Assembly (NCBI GenBank): GCA_031272245.1 | Contig: JAISUE010000059.1 | Location: 1 to 43,586 of the forward strand | DNA: 43,586 nucleotides | Source: Bacteroidales bacterium | GTDB lineage: Bacteria; Bacteroidota; Bacteroidia; Bacteroidales; P3 | Direction: 5' to 3' | In this document: piece after piece, positions 27,683 to 34,587 of the stretch | Numbering within the stretch: position 1 is the stretch's first letter | Layout of the letters: every line of letters begins with the position of its first letter | The notes under the pieces: generated by a model | Database searches by the model: none | The model's input: the letters and a program-made list of their open reading frames with translations, nothing else | What the model was told of the DNA's origin: nothing | Translations under genes and position numbers: made by a program

Positions 27683-28549
27683 CTAATTATTTGCAACAAT
27701 AACTTCTTCTAATACTTTTTCTTTTTTAGGAGGGAAATTTACTTCATGAATAGCTCCTGTTGGACATTCTGCAATACACTTGCGACAAAGCTTGCATTTA
27801 GTAAAATCTACATATGCTACATTATTATTAATGCTTATAGCATCAAAAACGCAGACCTTTGCACATTTACCGCAAGCAATACATGCAGCAATACAATTTT
27901 GTCTGGCAATAGATCCTTTTTCTGTATTGACGCAAGACACAAATACTCGTCTGTTTTTTATTCCTTTGTTGCGAATTTCTATTACTTTGCGAGGGCAAAC
28001 TTTTGTACAAGCTCCACAAGCAACACATTTTGCCTCATTAACTATTGGTAATCGGCTATCATTATCCATATAAATAGCATCAAATTGACACACTCTTACA
28101 CAATTTCCAAAACCAAGACAAGCATTAGGACAGCCTCCTGTTGATGCCATAACTAAAGCAGCATTTGCACAATCAAAAACTCCTTCATAATTGATTTTAG
28201 ATTTAGTATTGACTTTACCACCGTTACAACGTACGACGGCTATTTTAGGTATGCTTTCTGTAGCTGCTAAATTAAGAACAGATGCTATTTCGGTTGCAAC
28301 AGCATTGCCTCCTACAGGACACATTAGTCCATTAAGGCTTTCAGCTTTTACTATTGCTTCTGCCAATGCTTTACAACCGGCAAATCCACATCCTCCGCAG
28401 TTTGCACCAGGCAGTTTTTCTGTAATAATAGCTATACGTGGGTCTTCATAAACATAGAAATTTTTTGCAGTAAAGAAAAGAATTACTGCTAAAATTGCTG
28501 CAGTGAGTGATAATACAACAATAGAATAAATAATAACAGATGATGTCAT
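27683..28549 (-). CDS. rnfB: Rnf electron-transport complex subunit RnfB
   Basis: 288 residues. One N-terminal membrane helix (about 5-27) is followed by the 4Fe-4S domain typical of RnfB (Cys51, Cys54, Cys59, Cys77 in GANCGGCGFAGCKALAEA... to LMCPVGG). A Cys-rich linker with CPNACLGFGNCVRVC follows, then ferredoxin-like 4Fe-4S motifs at CVACGACTKVCP, CIACGKCAKVC and CKLCRKCIAECP. RnfB is the electron-entry subunit of the ferredoxin:NAD oxidoreductase that pumps Na+ or H+. In most Bacteroidota it heads an rnfBCDGEA operon; here the next gene is the sirtuin and no other rnf gene is in the window. No consensus promoter lies between it and the upstream tRNA-Ser. Confidence 0.94.
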   Translation of the reverse strand: MTSSVIIYSIVVLSLTAAILAVILFFTAKNFYVYEDPRIAIITEKLPGANCGGCGFAGCKALAEAIVKAESLNGLMCPVGGNAVATEIASVLNLAATESIPKIAVVRCNGGKVNTKSKINYEGVFDCANAALVMASTGGCPNACLGFGNCVRVCQFDAIYMDNDSRLPIVNEAKCVACGACTKVCPRKVIEIRNKGIKNRRVFVSCVNTEKGSIARQNCIAACIACGKCAKVCVFDAISINNNVAYVDFTKCKLCRKCIAECPTGAIHEVNFPPKKEKVLEEVIVANN

Positions 28550-28636
28550 AATTAATTATAAATTAAAAATTATGTATAACAAACAATTACTTAGTTGATA
28601 TTTTGTAAATCTACAATTATAATTTTGTAATTGAAG

Positions 28637-28724
28637 CGGAGAGTGGGAGATTCGAACTCCCGATAGCCTTTTGGACTATACACACTTTCCAGGCGTGCTT
28701 CTTAAACCACTCGAACAACTCTCC
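28637..28724 (-). tRNA. tRNA-Ser (anticodon GGA)
   Basis: 88 bases on the minus strand. The acceptor stem pairs GGAGAGT with ACTCTCC. The anticodon arm loop is CTGGAAA (anticodon GGA, reading UCC and UCU). The long variable arm (TAGTCCAAAAGGCTA) is the serine class II feature, and GGGAGTTCGAATCTCCC is the T arm. The discriminator base is G. CCA is not encoded. The gene lies 87 bases upstream of rnfB on the same strand. Confidence 0.95.
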
Positions 28725-28743
28725 AAAATTCATTTTAAGCGTG

Positions 28744-28751
28744 CAAAAATA
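28744..28751 (-). promoter_or_regulatory. -7 element of the tRNA-Ser gene
   Basis: TATTTTTG followed by C on the minus strand, 20 bases upstream of the mature 5' end of the tRNA; rnfB and the sirtuin could be read from it. Confidence 0.55.
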
Positions 28752-28896
28752 ATAAAAGTTTTTAACTTAACATTTATTTTTATTTTTATTTTAGCTATTT
28801 ATTCTATTTTATTAACAACATATATTATACATTATAATTTCATGCAATATAAATATGAGTTTTTACAACAATACAATTTAATAAAATCAAATTTTA

Positions 28897-28904
28897 TACG
28901 TTTG
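28897..28904 (+). promoter_or_regulatory. -7 element of tgt
   Basis: TACGTTTG followed by C, 25 bases before the ATG at 28930. Confidence 0.6.
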
Positions 28905-28929
28905 CAAAATAAAAATATACTTATTCTAA

Positions 28930-30060
28930 ATGAAATTTACAGTAAATACAACATTAAAAGACAGTAATGCGAGAGCAGGTTTGTTACAAACTGCACATGG
29001 AGATATTGAAACTCCTATTTTTATGCCTGTTGGAACAGTGGGTTCTGTTAAAGCAGTTCATCAATTTGAATTAAAAAAAGATGTAAAAGCACAGATAATA
29101 CTTGGAAATACTTATCATTTATATTTGCGTCCGGGTATAAATATTATACACGAAGCAGGAGGAATACAAAAATTTAATTCATGGAATAAACCTATGCTTA
29201 CTGACAGCGGTGGGTATCAAGTGTATTCTCTTGGAGAAAAACGTAAAATTAAGGAAGAAGGTGTAACATTTCATTCTCATATAGATGGTTCTTTGCATAC
29301 TTTTACTCCAGAATCAGTAATGGATATTGAAAGAACTATAGGTGCAGATATAATAATGGCTTTTGATGAATGTACTCCTTATCCATGTGATTATGAATAT
29401 GCAAAACAGTCATTAGGATTAACTCATCGCTGGTTAGAGCGTTGCTATAAAAGGATAAATGAAACAAAGCCTGTATATGATTATGAACAAGCATTATTCC
29501 CTATTGTTCAGGGAAGTGTTTATGCCGATTTGAGAAAACAATCTTGTGAAACAATAGCAAGTTATAATTGTGATGGCAATGCTATTGGCGGACTTTCTGT
29601 AGGAGAACCTGTTGAAAAGATGTATGAATTGACAGAACTCTGCTGTTGCTTATTACCGAAAGACAAGCCGCGTTATTTGATGGGAGTAGGAACTCCTGCA
29701 AATATTTTAGAATGTATCGATTTGGGAATAGATATGTTTGATTGTGTTATGCCAACACGTAATGGCAGAAATGGAATGCTTTTTACAAGTGAAGGAATTA
29801 TAAATATCAAAAATGCCAAGTTTGCAAACGATTTTTCTCCAATAGACATTAATGGAACAAGTATCGTAGATGTACAATATACAAAAGCATATTTGAGACA
29901 TTTGTTTAATGCACACGAAATACTTGCTTTGCAAATAGCAAGTATTCATAATCTTTGTTTTTATCTGTGGCTTGTTGGTGAAGCAAGAAAACATATAATT
30001 GAAAAAGATTTCAAATCTTGGAAAACAGATATTATCAAAAAAGTAACTAACAGACTATAA
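28930..30060 (+). CDS. tgt: tRNA-guanine transglycosylase (queuosine insertion)
   Basis: 376 residues, standard length. It exchanges guanine-34 for preQ1 in tRNAs with GUN anticodons. Asp92 in MLTDSGGYQVYS and the nucleophile Asp271 in MFDCVMPTRNGRNG are present, as are IMAFDECTPYP, VQGSVYADLR and AIGGLSVGEP. The canonical zinc site (CxCxxC...H) is missing its cysteines: the region about 306-316 reads DINGTSIVDVQ before YTKAYLRHLF, with only His340 kept. From memory other Bacteroidales Tgt proteins share this loss, so it is lineage-typical rather than a defect. It converges on mpl with a single base between the stop codons. Confidence 0.96.
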   Translation: MKFTVNTTLKDSNARAGLLQTAHGDIETPIFMPVGTVGSVKAVHQFELKKDVKAQIILGNTYHLYLRPGINIIHEAGGIQKFNSWNKPMLTDSGGYQVYSLGEKRKIKEEGVTFHSHIDGSLHTFTPESVMDIERTIGADIIMAFDECTPYPCDYEYAKQSLGLTHRWLERCYKRINETKPVYDYEQALFPIVQGSVYADLRKQSCETIASYNCDGNAIGGLSVGEPVEKMYELTELCCCLLPKDKPRYLMGVGTPANILECIDLGIDMFDCVMPTRNGRNGMLFTSEGIINIKNAKFANDFSPIDINGTSIVDVQYTKAYLRHLFNAHEILALQIASIHNLCFYLWLVGEARKHIIEKDFKSWKTDIIKKVTNRL

Positions 30061-30061
30061 T

Positions 30062-31423
30062 TTATTCAAGTATTTTTTGAGAAATAGCATTTATATCCAT
30101 TGCATCAAAGTTTCCTGAACTGCACATTAAAAGATTAGTATTATTGAAATTTTGTTCTAAAAGAAAATTTTCCAAAGAAATTTTATCTGTGAATATATGT
30201 AAATTAGGATATGAAAAAGATGCTTTTATGAATTTAGGTTCTATCATTGGTAAACGTTTCAAAGTAACAGCATGAGGATTATAAAAAATAACAGCAGTGT
30301 CAGCCTTATCCATTGTGCCTTTATATTGTTGTAAAAATTCAGATGTAAGACTGCTATATGTGTGTAATTCTAAACACACTATAAGTTTTCTTTCGGGATA
30401 TTGTTCTTTTACCGCTGTTATTGTTGCTTTAAGTTTAGATGGACTGTGTGCAAAATCTTTGTAAATAGCTGTCTTTTCCCCACTATTTATAAGTTCTAAA
30501 CGTTTGGCAGCACCTTTGAATGATGAGATTTTTTGTAGAAAATCTTCGGTTTTAATACCAATTTGTTCACATACAAGCATTGCTCCGGATATATTACTTA
30601 GATTGTGTTTACCAAAAACTTGTAATGGATATTCCTTGCCGTTATAATCTATTATTGTTATACCATTGTTTATGTGATGTGGAAAGACTTTGTACGGTAA
30701 TTTTGCAATATCTGTACGAGAATTTTCTTTTACTGTCTGACTTAAAATCTTATCTTCATCACAATAAACTAATGTGCCGTCAATGGTAATTTTGTTAATA
30801 AAAATGCGAAACTGTTCAACGTAATTATCAAATGTTGGAAAAACATTTATGTGATCCCATGCTATTCCACTAATAAGAGCAATCGTTGGATTATATAAAT
30901 GGAATTTTGGACGTAAATCAAGAGGTGAAGTAAGATACTCATCTCCTTCTATTACCATATATTTTGCTGTATCACTAATACGCACCATTACTTCAAAACC
31001 ATCAAGTTTTGCACCAACCATATAATCAGTTTCAATATTAAGATACTTAAAAACATGAAGAATTATTGCTGTAATGGTTGTTTTGCCGTGAGAGCCACCT
31101 ATAACTATTCTTATCTTATCTTTGGAAGCTTGATAAAGGTATTCAGGATAAGAATATATTTTAATGCCTTTTTGTTGAGCTGCAACAAGCTCAGGATTAT
31201 CAGATTTAGCGTGCATTCCCAGCACAATGCAATCAATATCTTCGGTTATTTTTTCTTCATACCAACCTTCTTTATCAGGTAGAATATCATATTTTGCAAG
31301 ATTGGAACGTGCAGGTTCAAAAATTTCATCATCACTTCCACTTACAATATCTCCTTTTGTCTTTAAAGCTATTGCTAAATTGTGCATGGCACTGCCTCCA
31401 ATGGCTATAAAATGTACTTTCAT
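30062..31423 (-). CDS. mpl: UDP-N-acetylmuramate:L-alanyl-gamma-D-glutamyl-meso-diaminopimelate ligase
   Basis: 453 residues, Mur-ligase family. It re-attaches the recycled L-Ala-D-Glu-mDAP tripeptide to UDP-MurNAc in the cytoplasm, a step of murein recycling. The N-terminal domain begins VHFIAIGGSAMHNLAIAL. The ATP P-loop is GGSHGKTTITAI (109-120), and the characteristic Mpl segments follow: EGDEYLTSPLDLRPKFHLYN, GIAWDHINVFPTF and KDFAHSPSKLKATI. The last replaces the DYAHxPxxL of MurE. The presence of Mpl points to a diaminopimelate-type peptidoglycan. Promoter TACTTTTG at 31451 gives a short leader. Confidence 0.95.
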   Translation of the reverse strand: MKVHFIAIGGSAMHNLAIALKTKGDIVSGSDDEIFEPARSNLAKYDILPDKEGWYEEKITEDIDCIVLGMHAKSDNPELVAAQQKGIKIYSYPEYLYQASKDKIRIVIGGSHGKTTITAIILHVFKYLNIETDYMVGAKLDGFEVMVRISDTAKYMVIEGDEYLTSPLDLRPKFHLYNPTIALISGIAWDHINVFPTFDNYVEQFRIFINKITIDGTLVYCDEDKILSQTVKENSRTDIAKLPYKVFPHHINNGITIIDYNGKEYPLQVFGKHNLSNISGAMLVCEQIGIKTEDFLQKISSFKGAAKRLELINSGEKTAIYKDFAHSPSKLKATITAVKEQYPERKLIVCLELHTYSSLTSEFLQQYKGTMDKADTAVIFYNPHAVTLKRLPMIEPKFIKASFSYPNLHIFTDKISLENFLLEQNFNNTNLLMCSSGNFDAMDINAISQKILE

Positions 31424-31450
31424 TTATTTAATAATTAATTATTACAATAA

Positions 31451-31458
31451 CAAAAGTA
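31451..31458 (-). promoter_or_regulatory. -7 element of mpl
   Basis: TACTTTTG on the minus strand, 27 bases upstream of the start at 31423. Confidence 0.55.
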
Positions 31459-32112
31459 GTATTTTTATTGAAGTATAAAAAAAGAGAGAAGCAAATTTTT
31501 AAAGTGAAGCATTAACATGTATTTAAAGTATAAACAGAAATAAAAAAATTACAATGTCCACCAAAATTATATCTCTCTAATCTTTAATGTTTCTTTTAAT
31601 GTTTTTAATAAAAAGCATTTTATTTTTAATATTTTACTTATTAAATGCTCTTTTTATAGAAAAACGAATAAATAATTTATTGATTTTTAATCAAAATTTT
31701 CTCAATTTAATGGTGCAAAGATACAATAAAAATTTGAATTTACTCTATTTTTTATTTTAAAATAATAAAAAAAATATTTGTAATAGATGTAAAATACTAA
31801 TTAGCAATAATTTATAAATTCTAAAAATATTATTTGTGCTTAAAAAAGCAGATGATAAACAATTTTTAATTTTTCTATTGGTAATAAAATCGCTAAAAAA
31901 AGATTTTATATTTTGAAAAAATTATTGTTTTTGCAAGTTTCCGTATTGAATAATTTGAAAATATTTTGCAGGATGCAACTAAAAATAATTTAAGTATATA
32001 TCATTTTAACATTTTAATAAGATATTTATGAATTAAAAGGCTATTTTACTAAATTAAAATAGGAAATTAATAGTTTTTAATGCTTTTATTCGTTTTTTTC
32101 TCTGAAAATTTT
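31459..32112. other. long AT-rich gap between mpl and atpE
   Basis: Together with the two promoters this is a 755-base gene-free stretch, the longest in the window. It has an orphan minus-strand -7 element (31716-31723) and an imperfect hairpin (31610-31620 with 31643-31653, one mismatch). Several T-rich near-repeats occur near 31581-31607. No ORF of coding quality and no known RNA family was recognised. It is where atpB might have been expected. Confidence 0.6.
31716..31723 (-). promoter_or_regulatory. orphan consensus -7 element
   Basis: TATCTTTG followed by CACC on the minus strand, the same sequence as used by leuS, trkA-region and C69 promoters, but 290 bases upstream of mpl, which has its own element. 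It could start an untranslated RNA or a long mpl leader. Confidence 0.4.
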
Positions 32113-32120
32113 TACCTTTG
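32113..32120 (+). promoter_or_regulatory. -7 element of atpE-atpF-atpH
   Basis: TACCTTTG followed by C, 58 bases before the atpE ATG at 32179. Confidence 0.65.
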
Positions 32121-32124
32121 CAGT

Positions 32125-32149
32125 CGCTTGTTAAGCGAAAAAAACAAGC
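32125..32149 (+). promoter_or_regulatory. alternative hairpins at the 5' end of the atpE leader
   Basis: CGCTT-GTT-AAGCG (32125-32137) and GCTTGTT (32126-32132) with AACAAGC (32143-32149) share bases and exclude each other. They lie right at the predicted transcription start and could stabilise or tune the atpE message. Inference only. Confidence 0.35.
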
Positions 32150-32166
32150 ATATTAAAGTAAAATAA

Positions 32167-32439
<273 letters not shown>

Positions 32440-32444
32440 GCATG

Positions 32445-32481
32445 AATTAAGCAGTATGACGATTGGTTATACTGCTTAATT
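32445..32481 (+). terminator. intercistronic hairpin with T-run between atpE and atpF
   Basis: Perfect 13-bp stem AATTAAGCAGTAT (32445-32457) with its complement 32469-32481, an 11-base loop and a following TTT-rich run. It starts 5 bases after the atpE stop and has the form of a rho-independent terminator, probably partial because atpF and atpH follow on the same strand with no TAnnTTTG element seen in between. Confidence 0.7.
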
Positions 32482-32510
32482 TTTGAATTTGAAATTTAAT
32501 AAATTAAAAA

Positions 32511-32516
32511 AGGAGA
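32511..32516 (+). promoter_or_regulatory. Shine-Dalgarno site of atpF
   Basis: AGGAGA preceded by an A-run, 10 bases before the ATG at 32527. It is one of only two clear SD sites in the window and fixes the atpF start. Confidence 0.6.
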
Positions 32517-32526
32517 ACAAATTATT

Positions 32527-33021
32527 ATGGGTCTATTAACTCCTGATTTTGGTTTAATTTTTTGGATGACAGTCGTTTTTGCCATACTTCTTTTTATTCT
32601 TTGGAAATTTGGCTTTCCTGTTATTCTAAAAACAATTAAAGATAGAGAACAATCTATTAAAACTTCTCTTGAAGCAGCTGATAAAGCAAAGGCGGAAATG
32701 AAACTTTTACAGGCAAATAACGAAGTATTACTCAAACAGGCTCAAGATGAAAAAGATACAATTATTAAAGAAGCGCGGGCTATTAAGGAAAAAATAATTC
32801 GTGAGGCTGAAGCTGAAGCACATAATGTTAAAGATAGGATGATTGCATCTGCTCGAGAAAGTATTAACTATGAAAAACTGCAAGCAATGACAGAATTGAA
32901 AAATCAAATAGCAAACCTTGCTATAGAAATTGCCGAAGATGTTTTGCGAGAGGAACTTTCTAACAGAGAAAAAAGTAATGAAATAGTTGCTAAGCGAGTT
33001 AAAGAAATAACTTTAAGTTAA
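32527..33021 (+). CDS. atpF: F-type ATP synthase subunit b
   Basis: 164 residues, the normal size of the b subunit (peripheral stator). One N-terminal membrane helix (about 8-28, LIFWMTVVFAILLFILWKFG) is followed by a long charged coiled coil rich in Lys, Glu and Ala (EAADKAKAEMKLLQANNEVL, AKEKIIREAEAEAHN-like). A short C-terminal segment (LAIEIAEDVLREELSNREKS) binds the delta subunit. It connects subunit a in the membrane to the F1 head. Second gene of the truncated atp cluster; atpH follows after 23 bases. Confidence 0.95.
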   Translation: MGLLTPDFGLIFWMTVVFAILLFILWKFGFPVILKTIKDREQSIKTSLEAADKAKAEMKLLQANNEVLLKQAQDEKDTIIKEARAIKEKIIREAEAEAHNVKDRMIASARESINYEKLQAMTELKNQIANLAIEIAEDVLREELSNREKSNEIVAKRVKEITLS

Positions 33022-33044
33022 AAATTTAAACAGTTTTTTTTATT

Positions 33045-33602
33045 ATGAGTTCTCTAATACTTCAAACACGTTATGCAAAATCACTTTTTGACTTGGCATG
33101 TGAACTGGATCAAGCGGCAAAAGTGTATAATGACATGTTACTTATTTATAAGGCATGTACAGATAATCGTCTTTTGCGTGCTATATTAAAAAATCCTACA
33201 ATTAAACCCCTAAAAAAAAGATCTATATTAAAAGAAATATTTGCAGATAAGGTTACTGAAATTACTATGAAATTTTTGAATCTATTGTCTGCAAAACGTA
33301 GAGATGTATATCTTATGGAAATTTCTGAACGTTATATAAAGATTTACAAGGAACATATTGGTATAAAAACAGTTCATTTAACTATTGCGGAACCTGTTAG
33401 TGATAATATTCGCAATCAAATAATTTCTACATTAAAGCAAGAATTGCATAGTGAAATAGAACTTTTAGAAAAAATATCACCTAATATTATAGGTGGTTTC
33501 ACACTAAAAGTAGAAGATAAACTTTATGATGCGTCTATTTCTCAAAGTATATCAATCCTTAAACAGGCTTTTTCTAAAAATATATATCAGGGTAGTTTGT
33601 AG
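33045..33602 (+). CDS. atpH: F-type ATP synthase subunit delta
   Basis: 185 residues, normal length for OSCP/delta. The N-terminal six-helix bundle begins with the family signature RYAKSLFDLACELDQAAKVY. The C-terminal part has VHLTIAEPVSDNIRNQIIST and IIGGFTLKVEDKLYDASI, the conserved GG(F) segment. It clamps subunit b to the top of the alpha3beta3 head. In Bacteroidota atpA and atpG normally follow directly; here the next gene is folP with its own promoter, so the rest of F1 must be elsewhere. No clear terminator was seen behind atpH. Confidence 0.93.
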   Translation: MSSLILQTRYAKSLFDLACELDQAAKVYNDMLLIYKACTDNRLLRAILKNPTIKPLKKRSILKEIFADKVTEITMKFLNLLSAKRRDVYLMEISERYIKIYKEHIGIKTVHLTIAEPVSDNIRNQIISTLKQELHSEIELLEKISPNIIGGFTLKVEDKLYDASISQSISILKQAFSKNIYQGSL

Positions 33603-33659
33603 AATAAGAATTTTATAGTATTACTTTTTATTTATCAGTATTTTTGTTTGTTTTTTCTT

Positions 33660-33667
33660 TACTTTTG
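33660..33667 (+). promoter_or_regulatory. -7 element of folP
   Basis: TACTTTTG followed by C, 22 bases before the ATG at 33690, in the 87-base gap behind atpH. Confidence 0.6.
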
Positions 33668-33689
33668 CTTTGTATATTAAAGAAATTAA

Positions 33690-34523
33690 ATGAAAAAAAC
33701 ATCAATAAATATTAAAGGCAGGTTATTAAATATATCAAAACCTTTGGTTATGGGTATTGTTAATCTGACGGATGATTCTTTTTTTGACGGAGGTAAATAC
33801 AATAATTTGGATTCCGCAATCAAAAGATGCGAGCAATTATTAGAGGAGAAAGCGGATATACTTGATTTAGGTGCTTGTTCTACGAGACCAGGTGCTATTT
33901 TTGTAAGCAAAGATGAAGAGATTGCAAGGCTTGTTCCTGTTATAAAAAAAATAAAAAAGATTTATCCTCAATCCATTATATCTGTAGATACTTGTTGGAC
34001 AGATGTTGTAAATGCTGTTGTCAGTGAAGGAGCAGATATAATCAATGATATATCAGGAGGACAATTTGATGATAAAATGTTTGAGGCTGTTGCTCAAAAT
34101 TCTATTCCATATATACTAATGCATACCTTAACAACGCCCGATAAAATGCAAAACAATATACATTATGATAACCTTATTCTTGATATATGCCATTATTTTT
34201 CACAACGTATAGAGCAATTATATGCTTTGGGAGTTAAGGATATAATTTTGGATTTAGGCTTTGGTTTTGGAAAAACTGTGGAAAATAATTATGAATTATT
34301 GAAACGACAAAAAGAATTTCAAGTTTTTGATTTACCTATTTTGACCGGCATATCCAGAAAGTCTATGATATATAAACCTCTTGGTATTACTCCACAGGAG
34401 TCATTATGTTTAACTTCTTGTTTGAATACCATTGCTCTGCTAAATGGAGCAGATATATTACGTGTTCATGATGTTATTGAGGCAAGACAGTGCATAGAAC
34501 TTGTAACTCTTTATAATAGATAG
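33690..34523 (+). CDS. folP: dihydropteroate synthase
   Basis: 277 residues, usual length. It joins p-aminobenzoate and dihydropterin pyrophosphate in folate synthesis and is the sulfonamide target. The first pterin-binding signature is MGIVNLTDDSFFDGG (about 21-35) and the second is DILDLGACSTRPGA (about 57-69). SVDTCWTDVV, DISGGQFDDKM, LDLGFGFGKTVENNYELL and GISRKSMIY hold the remaining substrate and phosphate residues; HDVIEARQC ends the barrel. The Asp-Asp in NLTDDSF replaces the commoner Thr-Pro-Asp. It is not clustered with folC, folK or folE. Confidence 0.95.
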   Translation: MKKTSINIKGRLLNISKPLVMGIVNLTDDSFFDGGKYNNLDSAIKRCEQLLEEKADILDLGACSTRPGAIFVSKDEEIARLVPVIKKIKKIYPQSIISVDTCWTDVVNAVVSEGADIINDISGGQFDDKMFEAVAQNSIPYILMHTLTTPDKMQNNIHYDNLILDICHYFSQRIEQLYALGVKDIILDLGFGFGKTVENNYELLKRQKEFQVFDLPILTGISRKSMIYKPLGITPQESLCLTSCLNTIALLNGADILRVHDVIEARQCIELVTLYNR

Positions 34524-34530
34524 GATAAAA

Positions 34531-34564
34531 AAACACAGCCCAATGAGAAAATCGGACTGTGTTT
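34531..34564. terminator. terminator between folP and the T9SS propeller gene
   Basis: Stem AAACACAG (34531-34538) / CTGTGTTT (34557-34564), with partial inner pairing in the 18-base interval, between convergent genes. An A-run on the left and T-rich sequence on the right suit both directions. Confidence 0.65.
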
Positions 34565-34587
34565 AAAATTTTTAAATAGTATTAAAT

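Noticed and set aside
27673..27699. Longer start of the sirtuin overlapping rnfB
   Set aside because: The nine extra residues are not conserved, and the start at 27672 gives the standard N-terminus of the Rossmann motif.
28671..28967. Plus-strand ORF of 98 codons overlapping the tRNA and the tgt start
   Set aside because: It runs through the antisense of tRNA-Ser and the tgt promoter, has very low-complexity Ile/Asn/Leu content and no recognisable motif.
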